Shown here one piece after another: positions 43,944 to 52,614 of a stretch of 64,000 nucleotides of DNA (position 1 is its first letter; each line of letters opens with the position of its first letter). The notes beneath the pieces were generated by a model. That model saw only the letters and a list, made by a program, of their open reading frames with translations, had not been told where the DNA came from and made no database searches. The stretch is from positions 1-64,000 of the forward strand of contig NZ_SJPM01000017.1 of the NCBI RefSeq assembly GCF_007859915.1. Direction: 5' to 3'. The translations under genes and the position numbers were made by a program. The stretch comes from Neorhodopirellula pilleata (GTDB lineage Bacteria; Planctomycetota; Planctomycetia; Pirellulales; Pirellulaceae).

Positions 43944-45425
43944 ATGCAAAAGCATTGGAAGCGTGTCAGCCTCGTCTTAGGCATCGCGTGGATTGCCACG
44001 CTCGTCGCCGGTTTGGCCATGAGTCTGCCTCAGTCGACTCAATCGGAAGCGTACGCCGATCAAGACAACCGGGCTCGGGCCGCCACCCAGAATCTCGATA
44101 CCGCTCAAGACCTCTCGACGGCTTTTCGAACCGTCGCCGAAGCGATGCGGCCGAGCGTGGTCAGCATCAGCACCCAAGCCGACATCCGCGCCCGGGTGCG
44201 GCAACTACCGCCGAACTTGCGTCGCCAACTCCCGCCTGGCTTCGAAGAATACTTCGGTGACGGAAATCGTGGTGGCCAACCTCAGCAACAAGGGCAGGGC
44301 AGTGGCGTCATCGTCCGTGAAGACGGTTACATTTTGACGAACAATCACGTCGTCGAAGGTGCCGATATCGTGACCGTTCAAATGAGCGACGACAGCAAAG
44401 TCGAAGCAAAAATTATCGGCACCGACCCGGAGACGGATCTCGCCGTTCTAAAAATTGAAAAAGAAGGCCTGACGGCTGTTCCGTTCGGCGACAGCGAGGC
44501 GATCCGCGTTGGTGATTGGGTACTCGCCATTGGCAGTCCCTTCGGATTGGACCAAACCGTTACCGCCGGAATCATCAGCGGCAAGAACCGAGTTCAAGGT
44601 ATCGTCGACGGCGGACGCGGTTTCGAAGACTTCCTGCAAACCGACGCGGCGATCAATCCAGGCAATTCGGGCGGACCGCTCGTGAATTTGCGTGGCGAAT
44701 TGGTCGGCATCAACACCGCGATCCTGTCTCGCTCCGGTGCAAGTAGTGGTATCGGGTTTGCCATTCCGGTGCAACTGGCCAAACCGGTTATGACGTCGAT
44801 CATCGAGAACGGTGAAGTCCGACGAGGATTCCTCGGTGCGCAAGTCGCCGACGTGACTCCGGAAGTCGTCGAGGAATTCGGCCTGAAGATCCAAGACGGT
44901 GCCCTCATCCGCGGCGTGCTCGAAGGCCAACCGGCCGCCAACGCGGGTTTGCAACCCGGCGACGTGATCGTCCAAACCGACGGACGCCCGGTCACCAGCA
45001 GCACGCGTTTGGTCAACTACATCGCCAGTCGTCCGCCCGGTTCGAGCGTGCAGATGGTGGTTAACCGAGACGGGCGTGTCATGAACGTCACCGTGAACTT
45101 GCAGGAACGCACCGACCAAGCGATGGCGATGTTCGGCAAAGGCAACGCGTTGGGCGCCGAGCTCGAACCGGTCACACCTCAATCCGCCGAACGGTACGGC
45201 TACTCGGATCTCGAAGGCGGCTTGATCGTCACGAGCGTCGACGACGAAGGCATCGCCGCCGACGGCGGCTTGCAAGTCGGTGACGTAATCGAATCGGCCG
45301 GCGGCCAACCGGTCAATTCAGTACCGCAGTTGACGCAAATCTTCACTGCCGCCCAACAGCAACAAGTACCCTTGCGCGTCGTCGTGCGACGCGGCAACAC
45401 AAGGATCCTGTTGGTGATTCGCTAA
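43944..45425 (+). CDS. HtrA/Do-family periplasmic serine protease with two PDZ domains
   Basis: This is a 493-residue DegP/DegQ-like protease. An N-terminal membrane or signal helix (VSLVLGIAWIATLVAGLAM) is followed by the trypsin-like domain with the triad His in LTNNHVVEGAD, Asp in DPETDLAVLKI and Ser in NPGNSGGPLV. The two PDZ domains lie at about 290-375 (RRGFLGAQVADVT) and 395-490 (GGLIVTSVDDEGIAADGGLQVGD). It degrades or refolds damaged envelope proteins. Expression is monocistronic, with a strong terminator. DegP, DegQ and DegS types cannot be separated from sequence alone. Confidence 0.93.
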   Translation: MQKHWKRVSLVLGIAWIATLVAGLAMSLPQSTQSEAYADQDNRARAATQNLDTAQDLSTAFRTVAEAMRPSVVSISTQADIRARVRQLPPNLRRQLPPGFEEYFGDGNRGGQPQQQGQGSGVIVREDGYILTNNHVVEGADIVTVQMSDDSKVEAKIIGTDPETDLAVLKIEKEGLTAVPFGDSEAIRVGDWVLAIGSPFGLDQTVTAGIISGKNRVQGIVDGGRGFEDFLQTDAAINPGNSGGPLVNLRGELVGINTAILSRSGASSGIGFAIPVQLAKPVMTSIIENGEVRRGFLGAQVADVTPEVVEEFGLKIQDGALIRGVLEGQPAANAGLQPGDVIVQTDGRPVTSSTRLVNYIASRPPGSSVQMVVNRDGRVMNVTVNLQERTDQAMAMFGKGNALGAELEPVTPQSAERYGYSDLEGGLIVTSVDDEGIAADGGLQVGDVIESAGGQPVNSVPQLTQIFTAAQQQQVPLRVVVRRGNTRILLVIR

Positions 45426-45451
45426 TCACTTGATGAACTGGACCAGTCATG

Positions 45452-45487
45452 GGCCGCATTCGTGTCAAACGAGTGCGGCCTTTTTTT
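45452..45487 (+). terminator. Intrinsic terminator of the HtrA gene
   Basis: GGCCGCATTCG pairs with CGAGTGCGGCC (one G-T wobble) and is followed by seven T, a classic Rho-independent terminator 27 bp after the stop codon. Confidence 0.92.
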
Positions 45488-45584
45488 GAAAACCCGTCCA
45501 CATTGCGACCTGCCGCAGACTGAGGGCGGGAGCTGCCACAGATCCCATTTTCAAAAAGCAGATCGAATTTGTCTGCAAAAAAGC

Positions 45585-45614
45585 TTGCCTTTCTTCGCAT
45601 GCCGACTGTATACT
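45585..45614 (+). promoter_or_regulatory. Candidate sigma-70-type promoter for the lipoprotein/DUF1559 unit
   Basis: TTGCCT (45585-45590) and TATACT (45609-45614) are separated by 18 bp and lie about 78 bp before the small lipoprotein ATG, in AT-richer DNA than its surroundings. Planctomycete promoters are poorly defined, so this rests on similarity to the general bacterial consensus. Confidence 0.45.
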
Positions 45615-45691
45615 CGATCGAACCATAGTCGACCCGCTCTTGCGAGCGGGATTTCAACGAACGTGGCTGGATCATCTTTGGATACCTCTCG

Positions 45692-45853
45692 ATGCGTTGT
45701 ATTTTCGCTGTTTTCTTGCTGGTCCTTTCAATCGGCTGTGGTGGCAACACCGCAGGCCCCGTTGCCAACGACGACGAATTATCTGCTTACCTGTCGGACA
45801 ATCCGTCTCCCGACGCAGGTGATCCTGGAACGGAATCCGCCGAAGCCGAATAA
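45692..45853 (+). CDS. Very small lipoprotein paired with DUF1559 gene (copy B)
   Basis: The 53-codon gene encodes a leader (MRCIFAVFLLVLSIGC) with a lipobox-like end, then GGNTAG and an acidic tail containing NDDELSAYLSDNPSPDAGDP. It is below common length cut-offs. Support comes from the lipoprotein architecture, from its match to the tails at 31679 (DELEVYMQEHP) and 47698 (DELAGYLAENPSPE), and from its fixed place upstream of a DUF1559 gene, which starts 158 bp after the stop. Function unknown. Confidence 0.78.
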   Translation: MRCIFAVFLLVLSIGCGGNTAGPVANDDELSAYLSDNPSPDAGDPGTESAEAE

Positions 45854-46011
45854 CCCGACGCCCGAAAGCGTCGAGTTGCGAGACGTTTCTTTACCAGCTT
45901 AACGAAGTAATGGCTCTCTATGCCATTTTCATTGAGCTGTTGCATGCCTGTCTGTCTTAAGTGGAACACAATTCAGTGCTTCACTAGGGTTTCTTTTAAT
46001 AAGGTTTGTTC

Positions 46012-47274
46012 ATGAAAACGCTCCCAACGCCCCGCCAGGCGTTCACATTGGTCGAACTATTGGTGGTGATCGCCATCATTGGTGTCTTGGTCGGCTTATT
46101 GCTACCGGCCGTCCAAGCAGCTCGAGAGGCCGCGCGCCGAATGAGCTGCAGTAATAATTTCAAGCAACTCGGTTTGGCGGTCCACAACTACCATTCCGCG
46201 TACAATCAATTGCCGCAGCAAATGGGCGGTACGACCCATTTCACCGGTAACTGGCAAGGCAATAGTAACGCAAACGCCCCGCAGGGAAACAATGTTTATG
46301 AGTTGAGTTGGCTGGTCGGTTTGACTCCGTTTTTCGAACAGCAGGCTCTCTGGGAACAGATCAGCAATCCGTTGCTGGTTCCAGGTGGGACAAATTCGTT
46401 TCCGCCGATGGGCCCCGGACCTCGACGCACACTGTCGGATCACAATGCTGCCAACTACGATCCGTGGATGACGAATATTCCGTCACTTCGTTGCCCGAGT
46501 GATCCTGGCGTCGGATTACCCTCTCAAGGACGTACCAACTATGGCGCGTGCATCGGCGACTCAGTGCTGTGGAATGCTGGCAACGGTGTGGGGAACAACG
46601 GATTGATCACCGCCAACGCTACCGCCGGCCAGACGGCAGCCTGGAAGAGCGAACACATTCGCGCGGCACTTCGGGGGATGTTCATGCCTCGCAGCAAGAC
46701 GAAATTTCGGGACGTGCTTGATGGCCTCGCTAACACGATTGCTGCGGGTGAACTAACAACTGATTTAGGCGACCGCGACAAACGCACCCGTCCGGTTGCT
46801 AACGACACAGCGAACTTCCATGCCGACAACGGGAAGCTCGCGTGTCGGGGCGCGATCGATCCAGCTCGCCCTCAGTTCTGGGCAGCCACTCTGACGTCTC
46901 CTCATGTCGAGATCACAAGTGGCGAGCACGGTCGTGGCTACAAATGGGCCCATGGAATACCAATGTTTACGAGCGTCTCGACGAATCTGCCGCCTAATTC
47001 GGAAATGTGTGTCGACAACAACGCCACCATTCAGAACAGCTACTTAAGCCAGGGGATATTTCCTCCTAGCAGTCGCCATCAAGGCGGTTGCCACGTGCTG
47101 ATGGGTGATGGCGCCATCAAGTTCATCACCGACTCGATTGAAGCAGGAAACTCGGCGAGCCGCGAAGTTCGGCGTGATTCGGGGTACTTACCGATCGGTA
47201 GCGGAAGTCCCTATGGCTTGTGGGGTCACTTAGGTACGCGAGCGGCCAAGGAAGTCATTGACGTCGAGATCTAA
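46012..47274 (+). CDS. DUF1559 protein with pilin-like leader (duplicate 1)
   Basis: The ATG at 46012 with AAGG upstream gives 420 residues. The prepilin-type leader FTLVELLVVIAIIGVLVG is preceded by a short basic segment (MKTLPTPRQA), and the conserved AREAARRMSCSNNFKQLG helix follows. The DUF1559 body includes LRCPSDPGVGLPSQGRTNYGACIG and, near the end, SSRHQGGCHVLMGDGAIKFITDS. It is almost identical over most of its length to the copy at 48036, showing recent duplication or gene conversion. It should be exported and assembled in a pseudopilin-like way, but the function is unknown. Confidence 0.94.
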   Translation: MKTLPTPRQAFTLVELLVVIAIIGVLVGLLLPAVQAAREAARRMSCSNNFKQLGLAVHNYHSAYNQLPQQMGGTTHFTGNWQGNSNANAPQGNNVYELSWLVGLTPFFEQQALWEQISNPLLVPGGTNSFPPMGPGPRRTLSDHNAANYDPWMTNIPSLRCPSDPGVGLPSQGRTNYGACIGDSVLWNAGNGVGNNGLITANATAGQTAAWKSEHIRAALRGMFMPRSKTKFRDVLDGLANTIAAGELTTDLGDRDKRTRPVANDTANFHADNGKLACRGAIDPARPQFWAATLTSPHVEITSGEHGRGYKWAHGIPMFTSVSTNLPPNSEMCVDNNATIQNSYLSQGIFPPSSRHQGGCHVLMGDGAIKFITDSIEAGNSASREVRRDSGYLPIGSGSPYGLWGHLGTRAAKEVIDVEI

Positions 47275-47347
47275 GGGGACCTGACGGCCACAATCGCCGC
47301 TTCATGTCGTGATTCGGTAACCAAATGTCCTCCAACGGGACGAAGAT

Positions 47348-47525
47348 TCATGAAAACATCTGGTCGGCGACTTCCACGAGGTTCCCGACCAGATGTAATG
47401 AGTTCATGCCGGCTCGGCTTTTTTGCCGAGCGGTTTGATCACCCGCGAGCCCGCTAGCCCATAAAACCAAACAAGCGCCGCCCATCCGGACAATCTTGGG
47501 CGAGCAGCGTGGCGTTGATTTCCGC
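47348..47525 (-). pseudogene. Remnant of the 3' end of nnrD carried by segmental duplication
   Basis: Read on the minus strand, this stretch encodes GLAGDQTARQKSRAGMNSLHL and then VEVADQMFS followed by a stop. It matches the C-terminus of the intact nnrD (GIAGDQTARRKSRAGMTSLH, EVADQMFS). Homology fades near 47525 and no start or upstream coding part is left. Flanking sequence after the DUF1559 stop is also duplicated. It contains a 12-bp perfect hairpin (47356-47396, ACATCTGGTCGG/CCGACCAGATGT) also present, one base pair shorter, in nnrD. The remaining gap to 47697 holds no gene I can support. Confidence 0.85.
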
Positions 47526-47697
47526 GAGGTTTCATCACATCTGGGCCCATATTGACACCGGATGTCCTTTTTATCTTTTGAGCGGGCGAATTCTCCCCAA
47601 AAAAAGTTGTCCCAGCTCCCCCTACCTGATAGGTTAGGTCCATTGAGTTCACAGCCCGTTCGTTTAGGGCTGCGTCTGCATTCCTAGTATTGGGACG

Positions 47698-47868
47698 ATG
47701 GATATGCGTTGGATATTCGCGACGTTTGTTTTGGTGGCCGTTATGGGGTGCGGCGGTAACTCGGCCGAGACGGTTGCCGACGGCGATGAACTGGCTGGCT
47801 ATTTGGCGGAAAATCCGTCGCCGGAAGTTGCTGACCCAGACGACGCCGACCTCAATTCGGCAGAATAG
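47698..47868 (+). CDS. Very small lipoprotein paired with DUF1559 gene (copy C)
   Basis: The 56-codon gene (GGGA 5 bp upstream; a second ATG two codons later is possible) encodes a hydrophobic leader (MRWIFATFVLVAVMGC), GGNSAE and an acidic tail with DGDELAGYLAENPSPEVADP. The tail aligns with copy B (DDELSAYLSDNPSPDAGDP), and the next gene is again a DUF1559 protein, 167 bp on. It is more diverged from copy B than the two following DUF1559 genes are from each other. Confidence 0.78.
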   Translation: MDMRWIFATFVLVAVMGCGGNSAETVADGDELAGYLAENPSPEVADPDDADLNSAE

Positions 47869-48035
47869 CCGGCTTCGATGGATGCTCGTTCATCCATCAA
47901 GCTCTCTTGTCAGCACAAGCGGATCAACTGCTCCGTTTGTGTTTTTCCCATCAGTCGGACTCTTTCCGACTGGATCGTTTGATTGCCATCAGGCAATCAC
48001 TTCTTTTCTGTTACGCTTATGTAAAGGGTTTTTCG

Positions 48036-49301
48036 ATGTACAGAGTCTCCGCCCCTCGAAGGGGCTTCACTTTGGTTGAACTATTGGTGGTGATCGCCAT
48101 CATTGGTGTCCTGGTCGGCTTATTGCTGCCGGCTGTCCAAGCAGCTCGAGAGGCCGCACGCCGAATGAGTTGCAGTAATAATTTCAAGCAAATCGGCTTA
48201 GCGATCCACAACTATCATGCTGCCTATAAACAATTACCGCAGCAAATGGGCGGAACGACCCATTTTGGCGGTAATTGGCAAGGTTCGAGTGACGCAAACG
48301 CCCCGCAGGCAAACAATGTTTATGAGTTGAGTTGGCTGGTCGGCTTGACTCCGTTTTTTGAACAGCAGGCTCTCTGGGAACAGATCAGCAATCCGTTGCG
48401 GGTTCCAGGCGGGACAAATTCGTTTCCGCCGATGGGGCCCGGACCTCGTCGAACGCTGGCGAACCACAATGCAGCCAACTACGATCCCTGGATGACGAAT
48501 ATTCCGTCACTTCGTTGCCCGAGTGATCCTGGCGTCGGATTGCCCTCCCAAGGACGTACCAACTATGGCGCGTGCATTGGTGACTCGGTGTTGTGGAATG
48601 CTGGTAACGGTGTGGGGAACAACGGATTGATCACCGCCAACGCTACCGCCGGCCAGACGGCAGCCTGGAAGAGCGAACACATTCGCGCGGCACTTCGGGG
48701 GATGTTCATGCCTCGAAAAGTGACGAAATTTCGGGACGTGCTCGATGGCCTCGCTAACACGATTGCTGCGGGTGAACTAACAACCGATTTAGGCGACCGC
48801 GATAAACGCACCCGTCCGGTTACTAATAACACGGCAAACTTTCATGCCAACAATGGCAAGCTCGCTTGCCGGGGCGCGATTGATCCCGCTCGCCCTCAGT
48901 TCTGGGCAGCCGGTCTGACGTCTCCTCATGTCGAGATCACAAGTGGGGAACATGGTCGTGGCTACAAATGGGCCCATGGAATACCGCTGTTTAGTAGCGT
49001 CTCGACAAACCTGCCGCCCAATTCGGAAATCTGTGTCGACAACAACGGCACCAACGTCCAAAACAGCTACTTAAGCCAGGGGATCTTTCCTCCTAGCAGT
49101 CGCCATCAAGGCGGTTGCCACGTGCTGATGGGTGATGGCGCCATCAAGTTCATTACCGACTCGATTGAAGCAGGTAACTCGGCAAGCCGCGAAGTTCGGC
49201 GCGATTCCGCGTACTTACCCGTCGGCAGCGGAAGCCCTTATGGCTTGTGGGGATCGTTGGGAACGCGGGCGGCCAAGGAAGTCATTGACGAAGAGATCTA
49301 A
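48036..49301 (+). CDS. DUF1559 protein with pilin-like leader (duplicate 2)
   Basis: The ATG at 48036 (AAGGG upstream) gives 421 residues; the longer reading frame from 47907 lacks any leader. The pilin-like signature RRGFTLVELLVVIAIIG and all DUF1559 motifs of duplicate 1 are present. Differences are scattered, e.g. MPRKVTKF for MPRSKTKF and PLFSSV for PMFTSV. It ends 73 bp before the convergent nnrD stop. This copy has the intact downstream neighbour, so the arrangement here is probably ancestral. Confidence 0.94.
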   Translation: MYRVSAPRRGFTLVELLVVIAIIGVLVGLLLPAVQAAREAARRMSCSNNFKQIGLAIHNYHAAYKQLPQQMGGTTHFGGNWQGSSDANAPQANNVYELSWLVGLTPFFEQQALWEQISNPLRVPGGTNSFPPMGPGPRRTLANHNAANYDPWMTNIPSLRCPSDPGVGLPSQGRTNYGACIGDSVLWNAGNGVGNNGLITANATAGQTAAWKSEHIRAALRGMFMPRKVTKFRDVLDGLANTIAAGELTTDLGDRDKRTRPVTNNTANFHANNGKLACRGAIDPARPQFWAAGLTSPHVEITSGEHGRGYKWAHGIPLFSSVSTNLPPNSEICVDNNGTNVQNSYLSQGIFPPSSRHQGGCHVLMGDGAIKFITDSIEAGNSASREVRRDSAYLPVGSGSPYGLWGSLGTRAAKEVIDEEI

Positions 49302-49374
49302 GGGTATCTGACGACGACAATCGCCGTTTCATCTCGTGATTCGGTAACCAAATGTCCTCCAACGGGACGAAGAT

Positions 49375-50250
49375 TCACGAAAACATCTGGTCGGCGACTT
49401 CCGCAAGGGTCTCGACCAGATGTAACGAGGTCATGCCGGCTCGGCTTTTCCGCCGAGCGGTTTGATCACCCGCGATCCCGTGAATCCAAACGCCCAATCG
49501 GGCGGCGTCCCATCCGGATAATCCTTGGCCGAGTAACGACGCAATGATTCCGGTCAGAACGTCGCCGCTGCCAGCGGTTGCCATCCCCGAGTTGCCGGTG
49601 TCATTGGTGTAATTCATGTCGACATGGGCACCGACGACTCGCGTCGGACCGCCTTTGATCACGATCGTGATGCCCGCCGAAATAGCCAATCCATGCGCGG
49701 CCTCATCTTGCTTCTCCGGTGCATCGGCGGGTACTCCCGTCAAGCGAGCTAGTTCGCCTCGGTGCGGTGTTAGCACAATGTCTGGTTCTTGGGGACTGCG
49801 AGTGGCGAAGGAATTGTTGAACCAATCCTGCTTCGCGATGACATTGATCGCGTCGGCGTCGAACACGACGGGCACGGATCGTTGCTGCAGTAGTCCTCGA
49901 ACGATCTCGATGCTTCCCGGCCCGGTCGTCATGCCAGGACCGACCCCGACGGCATCTTGCTTTTCGATTTGTGATTCGATCGCCCGCCAAGCTTCCAATG
50001 CGAACTTTCCGTCGGAGCAGGGCAGGGCGATGGTCATCAGCGAAGGGTGAAAACCGGCGACCGTCCCCAAAATCGAATCGGGTACCGCCGTCGACACCAA
50101 TCCTGAACCGCTGTGCAGGGCAGCGATCGACGACAACGTGATCGAACCGGCCATCCCGCGCGAGCCTCCGATCAACAACACGCGACCGAACGTGCCTTTG
50201 TGAGCATCCGAAGCGGGGCAGGGCAGGGCGGTCGGAGGTGATGTGGACAT
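49375..50250 (-). CDS. nnrD: ADP/ATP-dependent NAD(P)H-hydrate dehydratase
   Basis: The enzyme repairs damaged NAD(P)H hydrates, using ADP or ATP. The 291-residue stand-alone dehydratase domain (no NnrE epimerase part) shows the ribokinase-like motifs HKGTFGRVLLIGGSRGMAGS, GVGPGMTTGPGS, VFDADAINVI, LTPHRGELARLTG and GNSGMATAGSGDVLTGIIA, where the GSGD Asp is catalytic. In other bacteria NnrD is often fused to NnrE. Its C-terminal coding end was duplicated to 47.4 kb. Confidence 0.93.
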   Translation of the reverse strand: MSTSPPTALPCPASDAHKGTFGRVLLIGGSRGMAGSITLSSIAALHSGSGLVSTAVPDSILGTVAGFHPSLMTIALPCSDGKFALEAWRAIESQIEKQDAVGVGPGMTTGPGSIEIVRGLLQQRSVPVVFDADAINVIAKQDWFNNSFATRSPQEPDIVLTPHRGELARLTGVPADAPEKQDEAAHGLAISAGITIVIKGGPTRVVGAHVDMNYTNDTGNSGMATAGSGDVLTGIIASLLGQGLSGWDAARLGVWIHGIAGDQTARRKSRAGMTSLHLVETLAEVADQMFS

Positions 50251-50308
50251 GAGTTTGGAGAATGATGGCTGATGATAGTAGCTGGACTCGCAAGAGTTCA
50301 GCCGCCGC

Positions 50309-50393
50309 CCGACTGATTCCGAAGTCTTGCGACTCCGGCTACTGGGTGGTGCGACTGATTCCGAAGTTTTGCGACTCCGGCTACTGGGTGACT
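50309..50393. repeat. Two tandem copies of an approximately 40-bp repeat
   Basis: Two near-identical copies (core ATTCCGAAGTCTTGCGACTC then CGGCTACTGGGTG) lie between the nnrD start and the larB stop; the second overlaps the last larB codons. Copies differ by one C/T change. It looks like an interspersed repeat that extends into the 3' end of larB. Confidence 0.8.
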
Positions 50394-51199
50394 GGTGTTT
50401 TCGCGGCCGCGAGTCCGCTGGCGATGATTCCGGCTAGGAATCCACCTTTGAATCCGGCATCAATGTTCACGACGGCGACGTTGGCCGCGCAAGATGTCAA
50501 CATCCCCATCAGTGGCGTCAGGCCATTGAAGTGGGCACCGTAACCGGAACTCGTGGGGACGGCGATGACCATCGAGGCGACGTGCCCGGCGACGGCCGCC
50601 GGCAGTGCGCCTTCCATGCCCGCAATCACGACGACTGCCGAGGCCCGACGAATCTCGCCGACGACACCGAGCAAACGCTGCGGACCGGCCACCCCGATGT
50701 CTTCGAACCGACTGTACGGAACATTCATCCACGCCAACGTTTCAACTGCTTCCTCGGCAATGCAGTGATCCGTACTGCCGGCCGTGACGACGGCCACGTG
50801 AGGTTGCCCGGCATCCAGCTTCGGCGGTTTGAGCGATTCCGACGTGAGGCCGATCCGTAACGTGCGGGCCAGCGGATTGTGGTGAATGAATGCGAAATTC
50901 CGGCGAACCTGCGCCGCGGCGGTAGGATCGATCCGGGTGACCAGACAACTTTGCCCCGCGTCGAGTTGTGCTTGAGCGATGCGTTGGATCAGCTCGGTTG
51001 ATTTCCCTTCGCCGTAGATGACTTCGCCAAAACCGCAGCGATCAGCACGGCCCAAATCGACCGTGGCACCTTCAACGTTCGCGATCGCCGAGGTATCGCG
51101 TTGAGAAGCCGCGATCAGATCAGCGGCGGCTTCGACGCTGACGGCGCCACTGGAGAGTTCACCCAGAATTTGGATCAAGGCAGGATCGGGACGGTTCAT
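50381..51199 (-). CDS. larB: Nickel-pincer cofactor biosynthesis protein LarB
   Basis: LarB carboxylates and hydrolyses nicotinate adenine dinucleotide in the synthesis of the nickel-pincer cofactor of lactate racemase and related enzymes. From ATG 51199 the protein has 272 residues with the PurE-like C-terminal domain (VAVVTAGSTDHCIAEEAVETL, VVVIAGMEGALPAAVAGHV, PTSSGYGAHFNGLTPLMGML, CAANVAVVNIDAGFKGG). larC and larE are not in the window. The last residues (GLAAAKTPVTQ) lie in a short direct repeat, so the native C-terminus may have been altered. Confidence 0.92.
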   Translation of the reverse strand: MNRPDPALIQILGELSSGAVSVEAAADLIAASQRDTSAIANVEGATVDLGRADRCGFGEVIYGEGKSTELIQRIAQAQLDAGQSCLVTRIDPTAAAQVRRNFAFIHHNPLARTLRIGLTSESLKPPKLDAGQPHVAVVTAGSTDHCIAEEAVETLAWMNVPYSRFEDIGVAGPQRLLGVVGEIRRASAVVVIAGMEGALPAAVAGHVASMVIAVPTSSGYGAHFNGLTPLMGMLTSCAANVAVVNIDAGFKGGFLAGIIASGLAAAKTPVTQ

Positions 51200-51327
51200 G
51201 ATGCCTACTTTGGGCGAGTTCGAGGTGGGATTGCCGCTACGGTGGCTTGCGTGTTTTCCGCCGGACAACTTAAATGCGAGTCGACGAAGATAAACGATTC
51301 TCCCGATTATTTGGAAGCTGAGCTTAG

Positions 51328-52542
51328 ATGAAAAGTTGCGTGTTGGCCTATTCCGGCGGCCTGGATACCTCGGTGATCCTCGGTTGGTTGCAAGATCAAG
51401 GCTACGAAGTTCACTGCGTTTATGTGGATTTGGGGCAACCTTGCGAGGACCGAGATGCGATCATGGAAAAAGCCCGCAATTGCGGCGCGAAATCCTCGCG
51501 ACTGGTCGATGTCCGCGAAGAATTGTGCCGCGATTTCGCCTTTCCCGTGCTGGCGTGGCAAGCCAAGTACGAACAAATCTATTTGCTAGGCACTTCGATC
51601 GCCCGTCCGCTGATCTCGAAAGTCTGTTTGGAAGTGGCTCGCGAAGTCGGTGCGACTGCTTACGCTCACGGGGCCACCGGCAAGGGTAACGACCAATGCC
51701 GTTTTCAATTAGCCGCCGAGGCGCTCAACCCGAGTATCGAAATGATCGCACCCTGGCGGATCAAATCATTCCGCGACGCGTTCCCGGGCCGCACCGAACT
51801 GATCGAATACTGCGACGCTAAGAAGATCCCGGTCAAAGCGTCCACTTCCAAACCATACAGCAGCGACGAAAACGTCCTGCACATTTCCTACGAAGCGGGC
51901 AAGCTCGAGGACCTCACCGTCAACGGTGTTGAACTGGTCGATTTCGGCATGGGCGTCTCACCGCAACAAGCACCCGACCAGCCCGAAGAAGTCACGATCG
52001 GCTTCGAATCCGGGGTTCCGGTTTCGCTCAACGGCAAGAAAGTTTCGGCGCTTGAAATGGTTGAAAAGCTCAATACGATCGCCGGACGCAACGGGGTAGG
52101 GCGGATCGACATGGTCGAAAACCGCTTCGTCGGCATGAAGAGTCGTGGCGTCTACGAGTCGCCCGGCATGACCGTGCTCTACAAAGCGTTGATGTGCGTC
52201 GAACAACTCACCATGGACCGCGACCTGATGCACATGCGAGATCGCTTGGCCCCGGAAGTGGCCGAGATGGTTTATTACGGATTCTGGTACACGCCCAAGA
52301 TGGATGCACTCTTCGCGTTCATCAAGGAAGCTCAAAAACATACGACCGGCGAAGTCACGCTGCAGCTCTACAAGGGCAACATCGTGGTCGCCTCACGTCA
52401 AAGTCCCAACAGCCTTTACGACGAAGAAATCGCGACGATGGAAGGCGGCGGAACATACAACCAAGATGACGCCGAAGGCTTCTTGCGAATTCACGGTTTG
52501 CCGTCGCGAGTCCAAGGCCGCGTCACACCGCGAACGTTCTAA
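51328..52542 (+). CDS. argG: Argininosuccinate synthase
   Basis: ArgG joins citrulline and aspartate with ATP hydrolysis in arginine synthesis. The 404-residue cytosolic enzyme has the N-type ATP pyrophosphatase P-loop (VLAYSGGLDTSVILGWL), the citrulline/aspartate-binding segments AHGATGKGNDQCRFQL and ASTSKPYSSDENVLHISYEAG, and a C-terminal helix for tetramerisation. It is a stand-alone gene; the other arg genes are not nearby. An isolated palindromic repeat follows. Confidence 0.97.
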   Translation: MKSCVLAYSGGLDTSVILGWLQDQGYEVHCVYVDLGQPCEDRDAIMEKARNCGAKSSRLVDVREELCRDFAFPVLAWQAKYEQIYLLGTSIARPLISKVCLEVAREVGATAYAHGATGKGNDQCRFQLAAEALNPSIEMIAPWRIKSFRDAFPGRTELIEYCDAKKIPVKASTSKPYSSDENVLHISYEAGKLEDLTVNGVELVDFGMGVSPQQAPDQPEEVTIGFESGVPVSLNGKKVSALEMVEKLNTIAGRNGVGRIDMVENRFVGMKSRGVYESPGMTVLYKALMCVEQLTMDRDLMHMRDRLAPEVAEMVYYGFWYTPKMDALFAFIKEAQKHTTGEVTLQLYKGNIVVASRQSPNSLYDEEIATMEGGGTYNQDDAEGFLRIHGLPSRVQGRVTPRTF

Positions 52543-52551
52543 ACATGCGGT

Positions 52552-52592
52552 GGTGTAGGCTGGGTCGAAGCCGCTTCGGCGTAGACCCGGCA
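52552..52592. repeat. Single palindromic repeat, TAGGCTGGGT family
   Basis: The element runs from TAGGCTGGGTCGAAGCCGCT to GACCCGGCA, with internal palindrome GAAGCCGCTTC. It shares head and tail with the repeats at 54097-54425, 55349-55386 and 59397-60131. Confidence 0.8.
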
Positions 52593-52614
52593 TCTTCTCT
52601 TCCCTGCAACGCCG

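Noticed and set aside
47404..47652. 82-residue minus-strand frame upstream of the third small lipoprotein
   Set aside because: It is out of frame with the recognisable nnrD remnant through most of its length and has no independent coding signal.
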